From DATBGO01 sp963695645 (lineage in GTDB: Bacteria > Actinomycetota > Actinomycetes > Streptosporangiales > Streptosporangiaceae), in assembly GCA_963695645.1 (NCBI GenBank), contig CAVOHC010000017.1:310001-374000 (forward strand): a stretch of DNA of 64,000 bases, written 5' to 3'. Shown here piece by piece: positions 38,049 through 47,130 of this stretch (position 1 is the stretch's first letter; each line of letters begins with the position of its first letter). Position numbers and translations under genes: made by a program. Under the pieces are notes generated by a model, which saw only the letters and a list, made by a program, of their open reading frames with translations, made no database searches and was not told the origin of the DNA.

Positions 38049-39775
38049 GTGGCACCCCGGTAGACCCAGACCAGGTAACTGCCGGTCGAGCCTGGATTAC
38101 TGAACGGCACGGTGCCCGCGAACCGGTAGCTCTTGTCGGCCGTCAGGTACGTGGCGATCGCCCCGTCCAGCTGCGGCTTATCAGTGAACGTGAGGATGAC
38201 GACGGTGAAATAGTGCACTGCGAGCATCGCCTTAAAGGGCGCGAAGTCGTTGCTTTCCTCCGCCTCCCGCCGGCCGGACGGGAGGGTGATGCCGTACACG
38301 CTGCTCCACTGCTGCCAGGACGTATGCGGGAGGTAGTACTCCAGCGTCGGGTCGTTGTCGGCCAGGAACCGACCGCCGTGCATAGTCAGCTGCCGGACCA
38401 GCGGAATGAGATTTCCCGCGCCGGGCCAGGCAAAGAAGCCCGCTGCCTGAAAGGCGCCGACTACCGCGGCGGGAAAAAGCAGCAATCCGCATGCGGCGGT
38501 CGCAGCCCTGCGCGCGGTGCGGTCCTTCAGCCAGCCAACGGCGCGGTCCGCAGCGTAGCCTGCGGCGATCACCGCGAACCAGGCGCCGAAGTCGACATGC
38601 TTGCTCAGCGACGTGTAGGTGTGAATGCGTGCTTGCTCGATCGGCACCAGCAGGGCCGTGCCCGCCAGCAGGCCAAGCATCCACCGGGCCGACGCAGCTT
38701 TCTCGGCCTTGAAGCTGATGACGACGGCGACCGCGGCTAGCACGACAATGATCGCGGTCCAGTCCCATGAGCTGCGCAGGACGACGGAGACGGGCGTTCC
38801 CCCGGCGTGCCGGGTCAGCGTGGTCTGCTCAATCCCCGCGATGTACCACCCGCGGCCTATCTGGAGCACGATGATGATCGTCGTCACCATCACGGCCAGG
38901 AAATACGCTACCCGTCGCTGAGCGATCTTGCCGCCCGGCGGGAAGCCGCTCAGGAACGCCAGCCCGGCAACGACCGGATCGAATAGCGCCGAGGCATACT
39001 TCGTAGCGTTGGCCAGGGCGAGTGCGCAGGCTCCCGCGAGTATCCAGCGGATGGTATCTCGCCGGCCTTTTCCGCCGGTCACGCACCAGGCCGCCAAAGC
39101 GACCAGGAACAGCGCCATGGCGTCGTAGGTGGCAAAGGCCCCGAGCCGCTGGGTCGGTCCGATAACGGCCCAGAGCCCCGCCGCGAAGAACGCCGCGCGC
39201 TGACCGTACAAGCGCTTCGTCATGCTCCACAGCAGCGCAGTCGCGCCGAGCATGAAAACGAGGGACAGGATGCGCGCGCCTGCTAGCCCGCCGATACTGT
39301 CGGCAAGCGCGCCGAGCGGCGGGTAAATGACCGGCGCCCCGGAAAAGTAGGTCGGGAACAAGGGGATGCGCAGACCGTGCAGCCAGTGCATCCACTGCAG
39401 GTGGCCGGCCCACAGGTACAGTGCCTCATCCTCAAACGCCGTGTTCGCATGAGTGAGCCGCAGCGACAGCGTTGCCTGGATGGTCAGGACGGCGAGCAGC
39501 GGCAGGAAGATGATCGGCTGCCATTTCGCCGGCCGCCGGGATGTCGGCGCTGGCTCCGGCAGGTCCGCAATGGCCTGAAGCGCGTTGAGCCCGGCAGCCT
39601 GTTGCTGGACCGTTGCCCTGCTGGACGAGCCGACGGCATCCGCTGGCGCGCCAGCGCCCTTCTGCTTCATCAGCACCGTGTGCACCTCATGGCCAGTCGC
39701 CAGGCTGGGCTGATTGCCGTGCTCACCGGTGGGTCTTCGGAGACGTGCCCGGCTGCGCTGCCGGGTGGGCCTCAT
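38045..39775 (-). CDS. GT39/ArnT-like multi-membrane glycosyltransferase (copy A)
   Basis: 576 aa with about 10-12 predicted TM helices and a hydrophilic C-terminal extracytoplasmic part. TAFEDEALYLWAGHLQW in the first loop carries the acidic pair of GT-C enzymes (PMT/ArnT type), which use a lipid-phosphate sugar donor. The ATG overlaps the stop of the next GT39 gene (ATGA); an internal ATG 34 codons in is a possible alternative. The cytoplasmic N-terminus of about 80 residues is basic and Gln/Ala-rich. It is more diverged than copies B and C. It may decorate the polymer made by the adjacent GT2. Confidence 0.83.
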   Translation of the reverse strand: MRPTRQRSRARLRRPTGEHGNQPSLATGHEVHTVLMKQKGAGAPADAVGSSSRATVQQQAAGLNALQAIADLPEPAPTSRRPAKWQPIIFLPLLAVLTIQATLSLRLTHANTAFEDEALYLWAGHLQWMHWLHGLRIPLFPTYFSGAPVIYPPLGALADSIGGLAGARILSLVFMLGATALLWSMTKRLYGQRAAFFAAGLWAVIGPTQRLGAFATYDAMALFLVALAAWCVTGGKGRRDTIRWILAGACALALANATKYASALFDPVVAGLAFLSGFPPGGKIAQRRVAYFLAVMVTTIIIVLQIGRGWYIAGIEQTTLTRHAGGTPVSVVLRSSWDWTAIIVVLAAVAVVISFKAEKAASARWMLGLLAGTALLVPIEQARIHTYTSLSKHVDFGAWFAVIAAGYAADRAVGWLKDRTARRAATAACGLLLFPAAVVGAFQAAGFFAWPGAGNLIPLVRQLTMHGGRFLADNDPTLEYYLPHTSWQQWSSVYGITLPSGRREAEESNDFAPFKAMLAVHYFTVVILTFTDKPQLDGAIATYLTADKSYRFAGTVPFSNPGSTGSYLVWVYRGAT

Positions 39776-41496
39776 ATCGCCAGATCACGTAGGTACCCGG
39801 GGCGGCCGGCCGGCCCCGCTCCGTAGGGGACGACCTCGACGATGCGGTAGTTATGGTTCTGGCGGAGGTCGGCGGCGATGCGGTGGTCCAGGGCGGTGGT
39901 GTCCGAGAAGTTCAGCGCGACCAGTGAAAAGTAGCCGCTGGTGATGAACTCAGCGTAGACGCCCGCGTTGCCGGGCCCGGTAACGCCCGCCGTGCTGGTC
40001 GGCCCGCCGGTACTGGCACCGGATGGCAGGACGATGTTGCGGGTGCTGGACCACCGCTGCCATTGTCTTCCGGCGGGCAGGTAGTACTCCGGGACGGAGG
40101 GGTCTTCGACCAGCAGCCGCCCGCTTCCATGATCAACCAGCGGGCTAAGGATCGCCGTGAATCCGGACGCGTTAGGCCAGTTGGTGGCGAACAACCGGGA
40201 CTGGCTGGCCCCCAGCGCCACGGGATAGATCAGCGCGAGCACGCAGGCCCCGGAGGTGATCGCCCGCATCCGCCCGGCCGGCGCCGCCGCGATGAACCTG
40301 TCCGCCGCATAGCCCGCTGCGATGGCAGCAAACCAGGCACCCAGATCCACATGCTTGTTCAGCGACGTCGTTGTCTGCAGCCGCGCGTGCTCCAGCGGCC
40401 CCAGTAGCGCAGCGGCAGCCAGCACCGCCAGCAGCCACGTCCGCGCCCGCCCCTGCCGCCTGGCCCAGCTGACCGCGATAGCGCACACCGCCAGCACAGC
40501 GATCAACCCAGTCCACGACCAGGAATCAGCGAGCACCGACAGCGGCGACTCCGCGCCCCCCACCCGCGTCAGCGTCGTCTGCTTCACCCCGTGCAGGTAC
40601 GAACTGCCGCCGATCAGCAACCCGCCCGTCAAGAGCACCGCCACCACCGTCAGCAGGACCACGCAGCGCCCGGCAGCGAGCTTGCCGCCCGGCCTCGGAA
40701 ACGCCGCGAGCAGCGCGAGCACGACCACCACCGGGTCGAACAGGGTTGTCGAATACGCCGCAGCGTTAGCCAGCGCCAGCGCGACACCCGCCGCGATCAT
40801 CCAGCCGGTCGCGTCCTGCCGCTCCCCGGCCCGCACCACACACCACGCCGCCAGCGCAACCAGCAGCATCGACATCGCGTCATACGTCGCGAACGCGCCC
40901 AGATGCAGCGTCGGCCCAAGAACCGCGAAAAGCGCCGCGGCGAAAAACGCGGCCCGCCGCCCGAACAGCCGGCCAGCGGTCCCCCACAACAGCGCAGTCG
41001 CCCCGAGCATGAAAACCAGCGACAGCACCCGGGCCGCGGCCAGCCCCCCGAGGCTATCGGCCAGCGCCCCGACCGGCGGGTAGATGACCGGCGCCCCGGA
41101 GAAATACGCCGCGAACGGCGGCACCGGCCCGCCATGCAGCCAGTGCGCCCACTCCAGATGCCCGGCCCACAAGTACTCGGCCTCATCCTCGAACGCCGTA
41201 TCAGCCCCGACCAGCCGCAGCGACAGCAACGCCTGCACCACCAGCACCGCCACCAGCAGCAAACTCGCGGGAACCCGCCCCGCATACCGCCGCAGCCCAT
41301 GCGAACCGGTCCCAGGCGCGCCGCTCACCGCCGCCCGGGGAGTCCGGGTATCCGGCCATCGCGTCGCGCCGGGGGCCGTGGAAGCCCGGGCGTCAGTTCC
41401 CTGGATTGACTCGTCGTCCCGAGCGGAGGCCTCCCCTGGCTGTAGCGATGAAATGATCTCCCAGCCTGTAGTTGTGCCGTGATCCAAAATTCGCAC
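39772..41496 (-). CDS. GT39/ArnT-like multi-membrane glycosyltransferase (copy B)
   Basis: 574 aa, same layout as copy A: an N-terminal cytoplasmic tail of about 75 residues, then TM helices from RVPASLLLVAVLVVQALLSL on, and the first-loop acidic motif FEDEAEYLWAGH. It starts at GTG 41496. The same GTGCGA start context is kept in copy C, supporting this start. Bases 40748-41295 are nearly identical to copy C, while the middle part has diverged. First gene of its chain; the upstream leader is also conserved with copy C. Confidence 0.85.
   Translation of the reverse strand: MRILDHGTTTGWEIISSLQPGEASARDDESIQGTDARASTAPGATRWPDTRTPRAAVSGAPGTGSHGLRRYAGRVPASLLLVAVLVVQALLSLRLVGADTAFEDEAEYLWAGHLEWAHWLHGGPVPPFAAYFSGAPVIYPPVGALADSLGGLAAARVLSLVFMLGATALLWGTAGRLFGRRAAFFAAALFAVLGPTLHLGAFATYDAMSMLLVALAAWCVVRAGERQDATGWMIAAGVALALANAAAYSTTLFDPVVVVLALLAAFPRPGGKLAAGRCVVLLTVVAVLLTGGLLIGGSSYLHGVKQTTLTRVGGAESPLSVLADSWSWTGLIAVLAVCAIAVSWARRQGRARTWLLAVLAAAALLGPLEHARLQTTTSLNKHVDLGAWFAAIAAGYAADRFIAAAPAGRMRAITSGACVLALIYPVALGASQSRLFATNWPNASGFTAILSPLVDHGSGRLLVEDPSVPEYYLPAGRQWQRWSSTRNIVLPSGASTGGPTSTAGVTGPGNAGVYAEFITSGYFSLVALNFSDTTALDHRIAADLRQNHNYRIVEVVPYGAGPAGRPGYLRDLAI
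40748..41295. repeat. Near-identical duplicated tract, partner at 45316-45863
   Basis: 548 bp in GT39 copy B match copy C at a constant offset of 4568 with no gap and about five mismatches found by eye. Flanking parts of the two genes are much less alike. This indicates recent gene conversion or recombination. Confidence 0.85.
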
Positions 41497-41755
41497 CTGC
41501 CTGCGATCAGGGGCATGTGAGGGGCGCCTCGGCTACACCCCTCGCAGCCCACGTAACGTAATGCCGACGTCACAAAACGTAGCGATCTCCCCCCTGAGAC
41601 AGGAATACCGCAATACCAAAAACTACCGTTCAGTTCGACTCAAAGAGACCTGTTTGGTGAATCCCGCCCGTGTTCGGTGAAATCTGCCCGTACTGGACCG
41701 TCTACCCGGACAGGGCACGGAGATCATCGCAGGCGGCCTGAGCGCGCAGGTCTCG
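41497..41755. promoter_or_regulatory. Conserved leader/promoter upstream of GT39 copy B
   Basis: 259 bp between GT39 copy B and GH26 copy 4. The half next to copy B resembles the region before copy C (45981-46165). Shared pieces include CACCTGCCTGCGATCAGGGGC at the start codon side (20 of these bases lie just before the GTG) and ACAGGAA next to a run of C. Promoter or leader RNA function is inferred from conservation. Confidence 0.45.
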
Positions 41756-42700
41756 CTAGGGATGGGCCAGCTTGAGCCCGGAGACGCCGAGCCGGAACGC
41801 GGCTTCGGCCGTCGGGCTGCTTTCGATGCGCCAGTCCTGGTGCAGGACGCCCTGGTCCTGAGCCTTGTCGAACCAGACCAGGCCGAGCGTGTTGTACCGG
41901 TGCATTCCGGAAAAAAGATCGCCGATCTTAACAAACTGCCCCGAATCGGGCCCCACGGCGGTCTCCGAGAGGAGCACGGGCTTGTCCGTGAAGGCCCGCA
42001 CCTGATCAATCGTGCGGCCGAAAACCTTGCCGAAGGTATCCGATGGACGGAAGTAGTAGCCGTCGATTCCGACCCACGTGACGTATGCGGCTCCCGGCCA
42101 CCAGGAGGCGACCGGCCCAGTGTTGTAGCGGTCTTGGTTGACTGTCCACAGCCAGGTGACATTGTCGGCGCCCTGGTTCCGGAACAGCGTCACGATATGT
42201 CGCCAGGCTGCGATGAAGGTCGCGGGCGCGACGTGCCCGTAACCCCACGAGTACCAAGGACCGTTCATCTCGTGCCCGAAGCCGATCACGACCGCGTGGC
42301 CGAAATTCCGCACGCTTACGGCATACGAGCTCAGGTATGCGTCGTAGTCACCGGCGGCGATCCCGGGGACCGAGGCGTAGGTGGGATCGATCTGCACGAA
42401 TGGGATGACGCCTTGGCGGTGGATCGCCGCCGCGAATGATGTGGCGAAGGGCTGCGCCCAACCGCTGTAATACCCGACGAGGTTCGGCTGGCCGCCCACA
42501 GCCTTCGCGAAGTCTGCGATCGGCTGATAGGCCGGTGGCGACCCAACCTCATAGACGCCCAGGTAAGAGGCCACGCTCGGCGGCAGCGGTGCTTTCACCA
42601 CCGGAGGCTGGCTAAAGCGCGGAATGAGGCGGCCGACGGCCAGCGTGACAGCAATTGCAGCGATCACGAGGGCCACGATCGTCACTAGGCGGGATCTCAT
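41756..42700 (-). CDS. Membrane-anchored glycoside hydrolase, GH26-like (copy 4)
   Basis: 314 aa from ATG 42700, which overlaps the stop of GT2 copy 2 (ATGA). TM anchor about residues 5-24. Acid/base Glu144 is in GHEMNGPWYSWG and nucleophile candidate Glu246 in LLSETAVGP. It pairs with copy 1 in length and motifs. The coupling to a GT2 gene supports a polymer-trimming role. Confidence 0.87.
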   Translation of the reverse strand: MRSRLVTIVALVIAAIAVTLAVGRLIPRFSQPPVVKAPLPPSVASYLGVYEVGSPPAYQPIADFAKAVGGQPNLVGYYSGWAQPFATSFAAAIHRQGVIPFVQIDPTYASVPGIAAGDYDAYLSSYAVSVRNFGHAVVIGFGHEMNGPWYSWGYGHVAPATFIAAWRHIVTLFRNQGADNVTWLWTVNQDRYNTGPVASWWPGAAYVTWVGIDGYYFRPSDTFGKVFGRTIDQVRAFTDKPVLLSETAVGPDSGQFVKIGDLFSGMHRYNTLGLVWFDKAQDQGVLHQDWRIESSPTAEAAFRLGVSGLKLAHP

Positions 42701-44271
42701 GCTTTCTTGTCTCCCGGAAAGATCACTCGGCTCACAAAGGCAAGATTGAGCAAGCCGAAAAACAAGAGGACGGCAAACCGCCAGGAGCCCAGGGCCATCG
42801 TCCGCCAGATGGCCAGTGCCAGCCACAGCAGGGCCATGCCGCCGCTCCAGCCGGTGACCCCGATCCGGAAACGCCGTAGTGAGCTACCCGGCGTCCGGGT
42901 CGGATGCCAGCCCATCGTCTTACCCCGGGCGCCATCCCAGATCGCGAAAACGTGCGCCCAGCCGCGGGCAATGCCAAGGGCCCAGACCGACGGCCCATAG
43001 TGAGAGCGATGCCACAGCGGATAGAGGACGAAGCCAGTGAGCATGGCCGGGAGGAGGATGATGAAGTTCCGCAACCGTATCTGGCCCGGGAGGAAGGCCA
43101 GCATGATGATGGGGACGGCCGGGCCGAAGAACGTTAGCAGACCGGTGTAGACGTAATAGAAGAATCCGGAAATGTAGGTGAGCCGGGCCGGGATCTTCAT
43201 CGGCACCGACCACATGCGGCGCGAGAACACAACACCGGCATTCCCGGTGCACCACCGATACTGCTGGCGAACGAAAGCATCGAGGTTATCGGGACAGATC
43301 CCGGTCGAGAGCACGATCGGCAGGTAGATCATGGACCAGCCGGCCCTGCGCACGTCGAGTCCGGTGTGCACATCCTCGGCGTAGGGGATGAGCGTAGGCC
43401 CGCCTTCAGGCTCCAGCGCAGTCCGCCGGTACACGGCAGAGGTGCCGACGCAGATGGCTGCGCCGAACCGGTCGCGGGCCACTTGGATCGACCGGTAGAA
43501 CACTTCCTGGATCGCGCCTGCGGAGTTCTCGATCCACGTCTGGGCGGCGCTGACACGGAAGTACTGGGGCGTCTGAGCGATCGCGACCGCAGGGTCGTCC
43601 ATGTACGGGAGCGTCTCCGCCAGAAAGTCGCGGCGGGGGGCGAAGTCGGCATCCAGGATGACCAGGTATTCGCCGTTGGTGTGCGCGAAGGCGTAACGCA
43701 GATTGCCGCTCTTTTTGTAGGCGCGCTGATCGGGTCTTCGGAGGTAAGAGAATCCGAAGGACTCAGACACCGAACGGGCCTCGTCGGACGGCCCGTCGTC
43801 GAGAACGTAGGCCCGGGCCACGCCTTCATAGCCTTCGACAAGCTCGGACACGGCCATCCAGGTGTTGCGGAGCAATTCGATCGGCTCGCCGCAGATGGGC
43901 AGGCAGATGTCCACGCTCGGGTACGAGATCGGGTGCCATGCCTGGATCCGCTCCCGGTGAGCGGCGAAGTCGAATCCCCGGCCGGTAAAGTTCACCGGCA
44001 GGCTGATCACCTGGTAGATGACATAGGTGGCGGTAAAAGCCATGAAGGGCCATGGCACCGGATCATGTGCCTCAAATCTGATCTGGCTGACAATGAGGCA
44101 GCCCACGCCGATGACAAGCACCGTGGTCAGGTAGACCAGATTGCGGTGGATGTAAGCGTACTTCTCGTTGTCGTCCGGGGGCGCCGGCAGCACCGAGGAG
44201 ATCTGCTGCGCCTCAGTCGGCGCGGCTACCGTGCTCACCGGGGGTTCCTGCGGAGCGAAGACCGTGCTCAC
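42697..44271 (-). CDS. Cellulose-synthase-like GT2 glycosyltransferase (copy 2)
   Basis: 524 aa from GTG 44271, which overlaps the stop of GT39 copy C (GTGA). The frame is open further upstream, but that stretch is antisense to nothing and simply overlaps the GT39 coding region, so I exclude it. The N-terminal 35 residues are Pro/Ala-rich. Signature motifs are VLDD, ILDADFAP, AEDVHTG and RQQYRWCTG, followed by TM helices. It is clearly homologous to copy 1 (LYPLWH, MGWHPTR vs MSWQPTR), but sequences are well diverged, so this duplication is older than the GT39 tract exchange. Confidence 0.88.
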   Translation of the reverse strand: MSTVFAPQEPPVSTVAAPTEAQQISSVLPAPPDDNEKYAYIHRNLVYLTTVLVIGVGCLIVSQIRFEAHDPVPWPFMAFTATYVIYQVISLPVNFTGRGFDFAAHRERIQAWHPISYPSVDICLPICGEPIELLRNTWMAVSELVEGYEGVARAYVLDDGPSDEARSVSESFGFSYLRRPDQRAYKKSGNLRYAFAHTNGEYLVILDADFAPRRDFLAETLPYMDDPAVAIAQTPQYFRVSAAQTWIENSAGAIQEVFYRSIQVARDRFGAAICVGTSAVYRRTALEPEGGPTLIPYAEDVHTGLDVRRAGWSMIYLPIVLSTGICPDNLDAFVRQQYRWCTGNAGVVFSRRMWSVPMKIPARLTYISGFFYYVYTGLLTFFGPAVPIIMLAFLPGQIRLRNFIILLPAMLTGFVLYPLWHRSHYGPSVWALGIARGWAHVFAIWDGARGKTMGWHPTRTPGSSLRRFRIGVTGWSGGMALLWLALAIWRTMALGSWRFAVLLFFGLLNLAFVSRVIFPGDKKA

Positions 44272-45980
44272 CGCTGGTTCCTGTGAGGTTTCGGCGGCTG
44301 TGCTCTGAGGTTCGGCTCGTAGCCCGATTGCGGGCTCGGGTGCGGCTCGTAGCGCCAGATCACGTAGGTACCCGGGGTCGGGCCGGCCGGCCCCGCTCCG
44401 TAGGGCAGGACCTCCACGACGCGGTAGTGATGGTTCTGGCGGAGGTCGGCGGCGATGCGGTGGTCGAGGGCGGTGGTGTCCGAGAAGTTCAATGCGACCA
44501 CGGAGAAGTAGCCGCTGGTGATGAACTCGGCGTAGACGCCCGCGTTGCCGGGCCCGGTAACGCCCGCGGTGCTGGTCGGGCCGCCAACACCGGCCCCCGA
44601 TGGCAGGACGATATTGCGGGTGCTGGACCACCGCTGCCATTGTCTTCCGGCGGGCAAGTAGTACTCAGCGACGGAGGGGTCCTCGACCAGCAGCCGCCCG
44701 CTGCCATGATCAACCAGCGGACGGAGTATCCCGGTGAAGGTGGACGCATTAGGCCAGCCGGTGGCGAGCAGCCGGGACTGGCTGACCCCCAGTGAGACAG
44801 GAAAGACAAGCGCGACCACGCAGGCACCGCAGGTGATCGCCCGCATCCGCCCGGCAGGCGCTGCCGCGACGAACCTGTCCGCCGCGTAACCCGCAGCGAT
44901 GGCAGCAAACCAGGCACCCAGACCGACGTGCTTGCCCAGCGAGGCCACGGTGTGGAGTCGGGCTTGCTCCAGTGGCCCGATTACCGCGGCGCTGGCCAGG
45001 ACCGCGAGCAGCAAGGTCTGAGCGGCTCCTCGCTTGCCCACCCAGCTGGTGATCACGCCGCATACGGCCATGACGACGATCAGGCCGGCCCAGGACCAGG
45101 AATTGGCGAGCACGGACAGCGGCGACTCCGCGCCCGCAACCCGCATCAGCGTTGTCAGCTTCACCCCGGTCAGGTAGTCGCGGCCGCCGATCAGCAGTCC
45201 CGCCGCCAGGAGCGAGGTAACCGTGATCAAGATGATCGCGGCCCTCCTGCCAGCGATCCGGCCGCGGGGCTCCTGGAGCACGATCAGGAGGATCACGATC
45301 GGGTCGAACAGGACTGTCGAATACGCCGCGGCGTTAGCCAGCGCCAGCGCGACACCCGCCGCGATCATCCAGCCGGTCGCGTCCTGCCGCTCCCCTGCCC
45401 GCACCACACACCACGCCGCCAGCGCAACCAGCAGCATCGACATCGCGTCATACGTCGCGAACGCGCCCAGATGCAGCGTCGGCCCAAGAACCGCGAAAAG
45501 CGCCGCGGCGAAAAACGCGGCCCGCCGCCCGAACAGCCGGCCAGCGGTCCCCCACAACAGCGCAGTCGCCCCGAGCATGAAAACCAGCGACAGCACCCGG
45601 GCCGCAGCCAGCCCCCCGAGGCTATCGGCCAGCGCCCCGACCGGCGGATAGATGACCGGCGCCCCGGAGAAATACGCCGCGAACGGCGGCACCGGCCCGC
45701 CATGCAGCCAGTGCGCCCACTCCAGATGCCCGGCCCACAAGTACTCGGCCTCATCCTTGAACGCCGTATCAGCCCCGACCAGCCGCAGCGACAGCAACGC
45801 CTGCACCACCAGCACCGCCACCAGCAGCAAACTCGCGGGAACCCGCCCCGCATACCGCCGCAGCAGCCGCGGGGCCGCCACCGAAGCCGGCGATCGGGCG
45901 TCCTCCACAGACCCGTCTAGTCGGACTGCGGAGGGTTCCGTCGTCGCGCTGGCCGGTATGCCGTGATTCAAAGGTCGCAC
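44268..45980 (-). CDS. GT39/ArnT-like multi-membrane glycosyltransferase (copy C)
   Basis: 570 aa from GTG 45980. It matches copy B over the first membrane half (near identity) and the C-terminal extracytoplasmic part. In the first loop the motif reads FKDEAEYLWAGH where copies A and B have FEDEA: one base change turns Glu to Lys next to the acidic pair. The DE pair itself is kept, so activity cannot be ruled out. The C-terminus is extended by about 35 residues (HPSPQSGYEPNLRAQ). It leads the second GT39-GT2-GH26 chain. Confidence 0.85.
   Translation of the reverse strand: MRPLNHGIPASATTEPSAVRLDGSVEDARSPASVAAPRLLRRYAGRVPASLLLVAVLVVQALLSLRLVGADTAFKDEAEYLWAGHLEWAHWLHGGPVPPFAAYFSGAPVIYPPVGALADSLGGLAAARVLSLVFMLGATALLWGTAGRLFGRRAAFFAAALFAVLGPTLHLGAFATYDAMSMLLVALAAWCVVRAGERQDATGWMIAAGVALALANAAAYSTVLFDPIVILLIVLQEPRGRIAGRRAAIILITVTSLLAAGLLIGGRDYLTGVKLTTLMRVAGAESPLSVLANSWSWAGLIVVMAVCGVITSWVGKRGAAQTLLLAVLASAAVIGPLEQARLHTVASLGKHVGLGAWFAAIAAGYAADRFVAAAPAGRMRAITCGACVVALVFPVSLGVSQSRLLATGWPNASTFTGILRPLVDHGSGRLLVEDPSVAEYYLPAGRQWQRWSSTRNIVLPSGAGVGGPTSTAGVTGPGNAGVYAEFITSGYFSVVALNFSDTTALDHRIAADLRQNHHYRVVEVLPYGAGPAGPTPGTYVIWRYEPHPSPQSGYEPNLRAQPPKPHRNQR
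45316..45863. repeat. Near-identical duplicated tract, partner at 40748-41295
   Basis: Second member of the 548-bp near-identical pair, inside GT39 copy C. See the partner entry for the comparison. Confidence 0.85.
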
Positions 45981-46313
45981 CTGCCTGCGATCAGGGGCCT
46001 GTCCGGCGGCGCCTCAAGCCCCCGCAGCCCACTCAACGTACTGACGGCAACACAAGCCGTGTGCAATCTTCCCCCCAGGACAGGAACATCGCGTAAGGAC
46101 GATACCGCCCTGATACTCCCTGACGAGGCATGTTTGGTAATTTCGGCCGGATCAGCGCACCAATCGTCAGGTGGCGCCCGGAGGCGAGCCCGCCGGAGCA
46201 GGTGTAGTTATTACGTAACAATCGGTCGTTGAGGTTGATAAGTAGGTCCTGGTGTGCTGCGCTGTCCTTCGGGATCGCGTCATACCGCCGGCGCGCCCAG
46301 GGGGTATGGCCGC
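45981..46313. promoter_or_regulatory. Divergent region upstream of GT39 copy C and the repeat-protein gene
   Basis: 333 bp without a gene. The half near 45980 is related to the leader of GT39 copy B (41497-41680). The other half is relatively A/T-rich around 46190-46250 and should contain the promoter of the plus-strand gene at 46314. No exact -10/-35 assignment is made. Confidence 0.45.
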
Positions 46314-46649
46314 ATGGGAGACGACAGGCGCGTTCCGCCGCTGTCCCGGCGTGTGCCTGGTGCCACAGCGATCCAGAGGCCAGCCGCCCGGGTTTCGCCG
46401 CCGAGACTGCCTGAATCCTTGATGCTGCGCCTCCGTGCGGAAATTGATGCAGGTTCGGGGCAGCCAGCGGGCCATGAGCAGGCAGTACAAGAGCGCCAAG
46501 CGTACGAGCACCAGGCTCACGAGGGCGCCGTAAAAGAACACCCATCCTTGCCCGAAGACATCACGCAGCCGATTCCGGTTATCTCGGAGTCCGTGATCAG
46601 CCACCTGGCGAGTCCCGCTGCTAACCAGATCCCCGCTCCGCCCAACGAA

Positions 46650-46788
46650 GCCACACCGGCGGACGAAGCCACACCGGCCAGACGAAGCCACACCGGCGGA
46701 CGAAGCCACACCGCCAGACGAAGCAACACCGGCGGACGAAGCCACACCGCCAGACGAAGCCACACCTGCGGCGCAAGCTACACCGCCG
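46650..46788. repeat. 18-bp coding tandem repeat (about 7 units)
   Basis: Units of GCCACACCGGCGGACGAA alternate with GCCACACCGCCAGACGAA and encode ATPADE/ATPPDE. The extra G that breaks the frame lies in the second unit. The last units are degenerate. Confidence 0.8.
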
Positions 46789-46890
46789 GATCACACACCG
46801 AACGATCCATCAGACGGCCAGCCGGCACCTCCAGTGGTCCGCGGCCAAGCCATCACATCAGCGGCCAACGGGGTGACAGCCCCACCTCAA

Positions 46891-47130
46891 GCGGCCAGCG
46901 CGGAGACCACCCCACCCCCAGCGGCCAGCGCGGAGACCACCCCACCCCCAGCGGCCAGCGCGGAGACCACCCCACCCCCAGCGGCCAGCGCGGAGACCAC
47001 CCCACCCCCAGCGGCCAGCGCGGAGACCACCCCACCCCCAGCGGCCAGCGCGGAGACCACCCCACCCCCAGCGGCCAGCGCGGAGACCACCCCACCCCCA
47101 GCGGCCAGCGCGGAGACCACCCCACCCCCA
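46891..47130. repeat. Eight perfect 30-bp tandem copies
   Basis: The 30-bp unit encodes AASAETTPPP; eight copies are identical base for base, with one degenerate copy just before (46861-46890). Perfect identity points to very recent expansion. Each unit keeps the frame. Confidence 0.95.

Noticed and set aside
44272..44640. N-terminal extension of GT2 copy 2
   Set aside because: It lies within the GT39 copy C gene, is Arg/His/Pro-rich and unlike copy 1. The GTGA-coupled start is better.
46891..47130. CRISPR-like array of 30-bp repeats
   Set aside because: The repeats are directly adjacent with no spacers, are in frame and encode a protein repeat.
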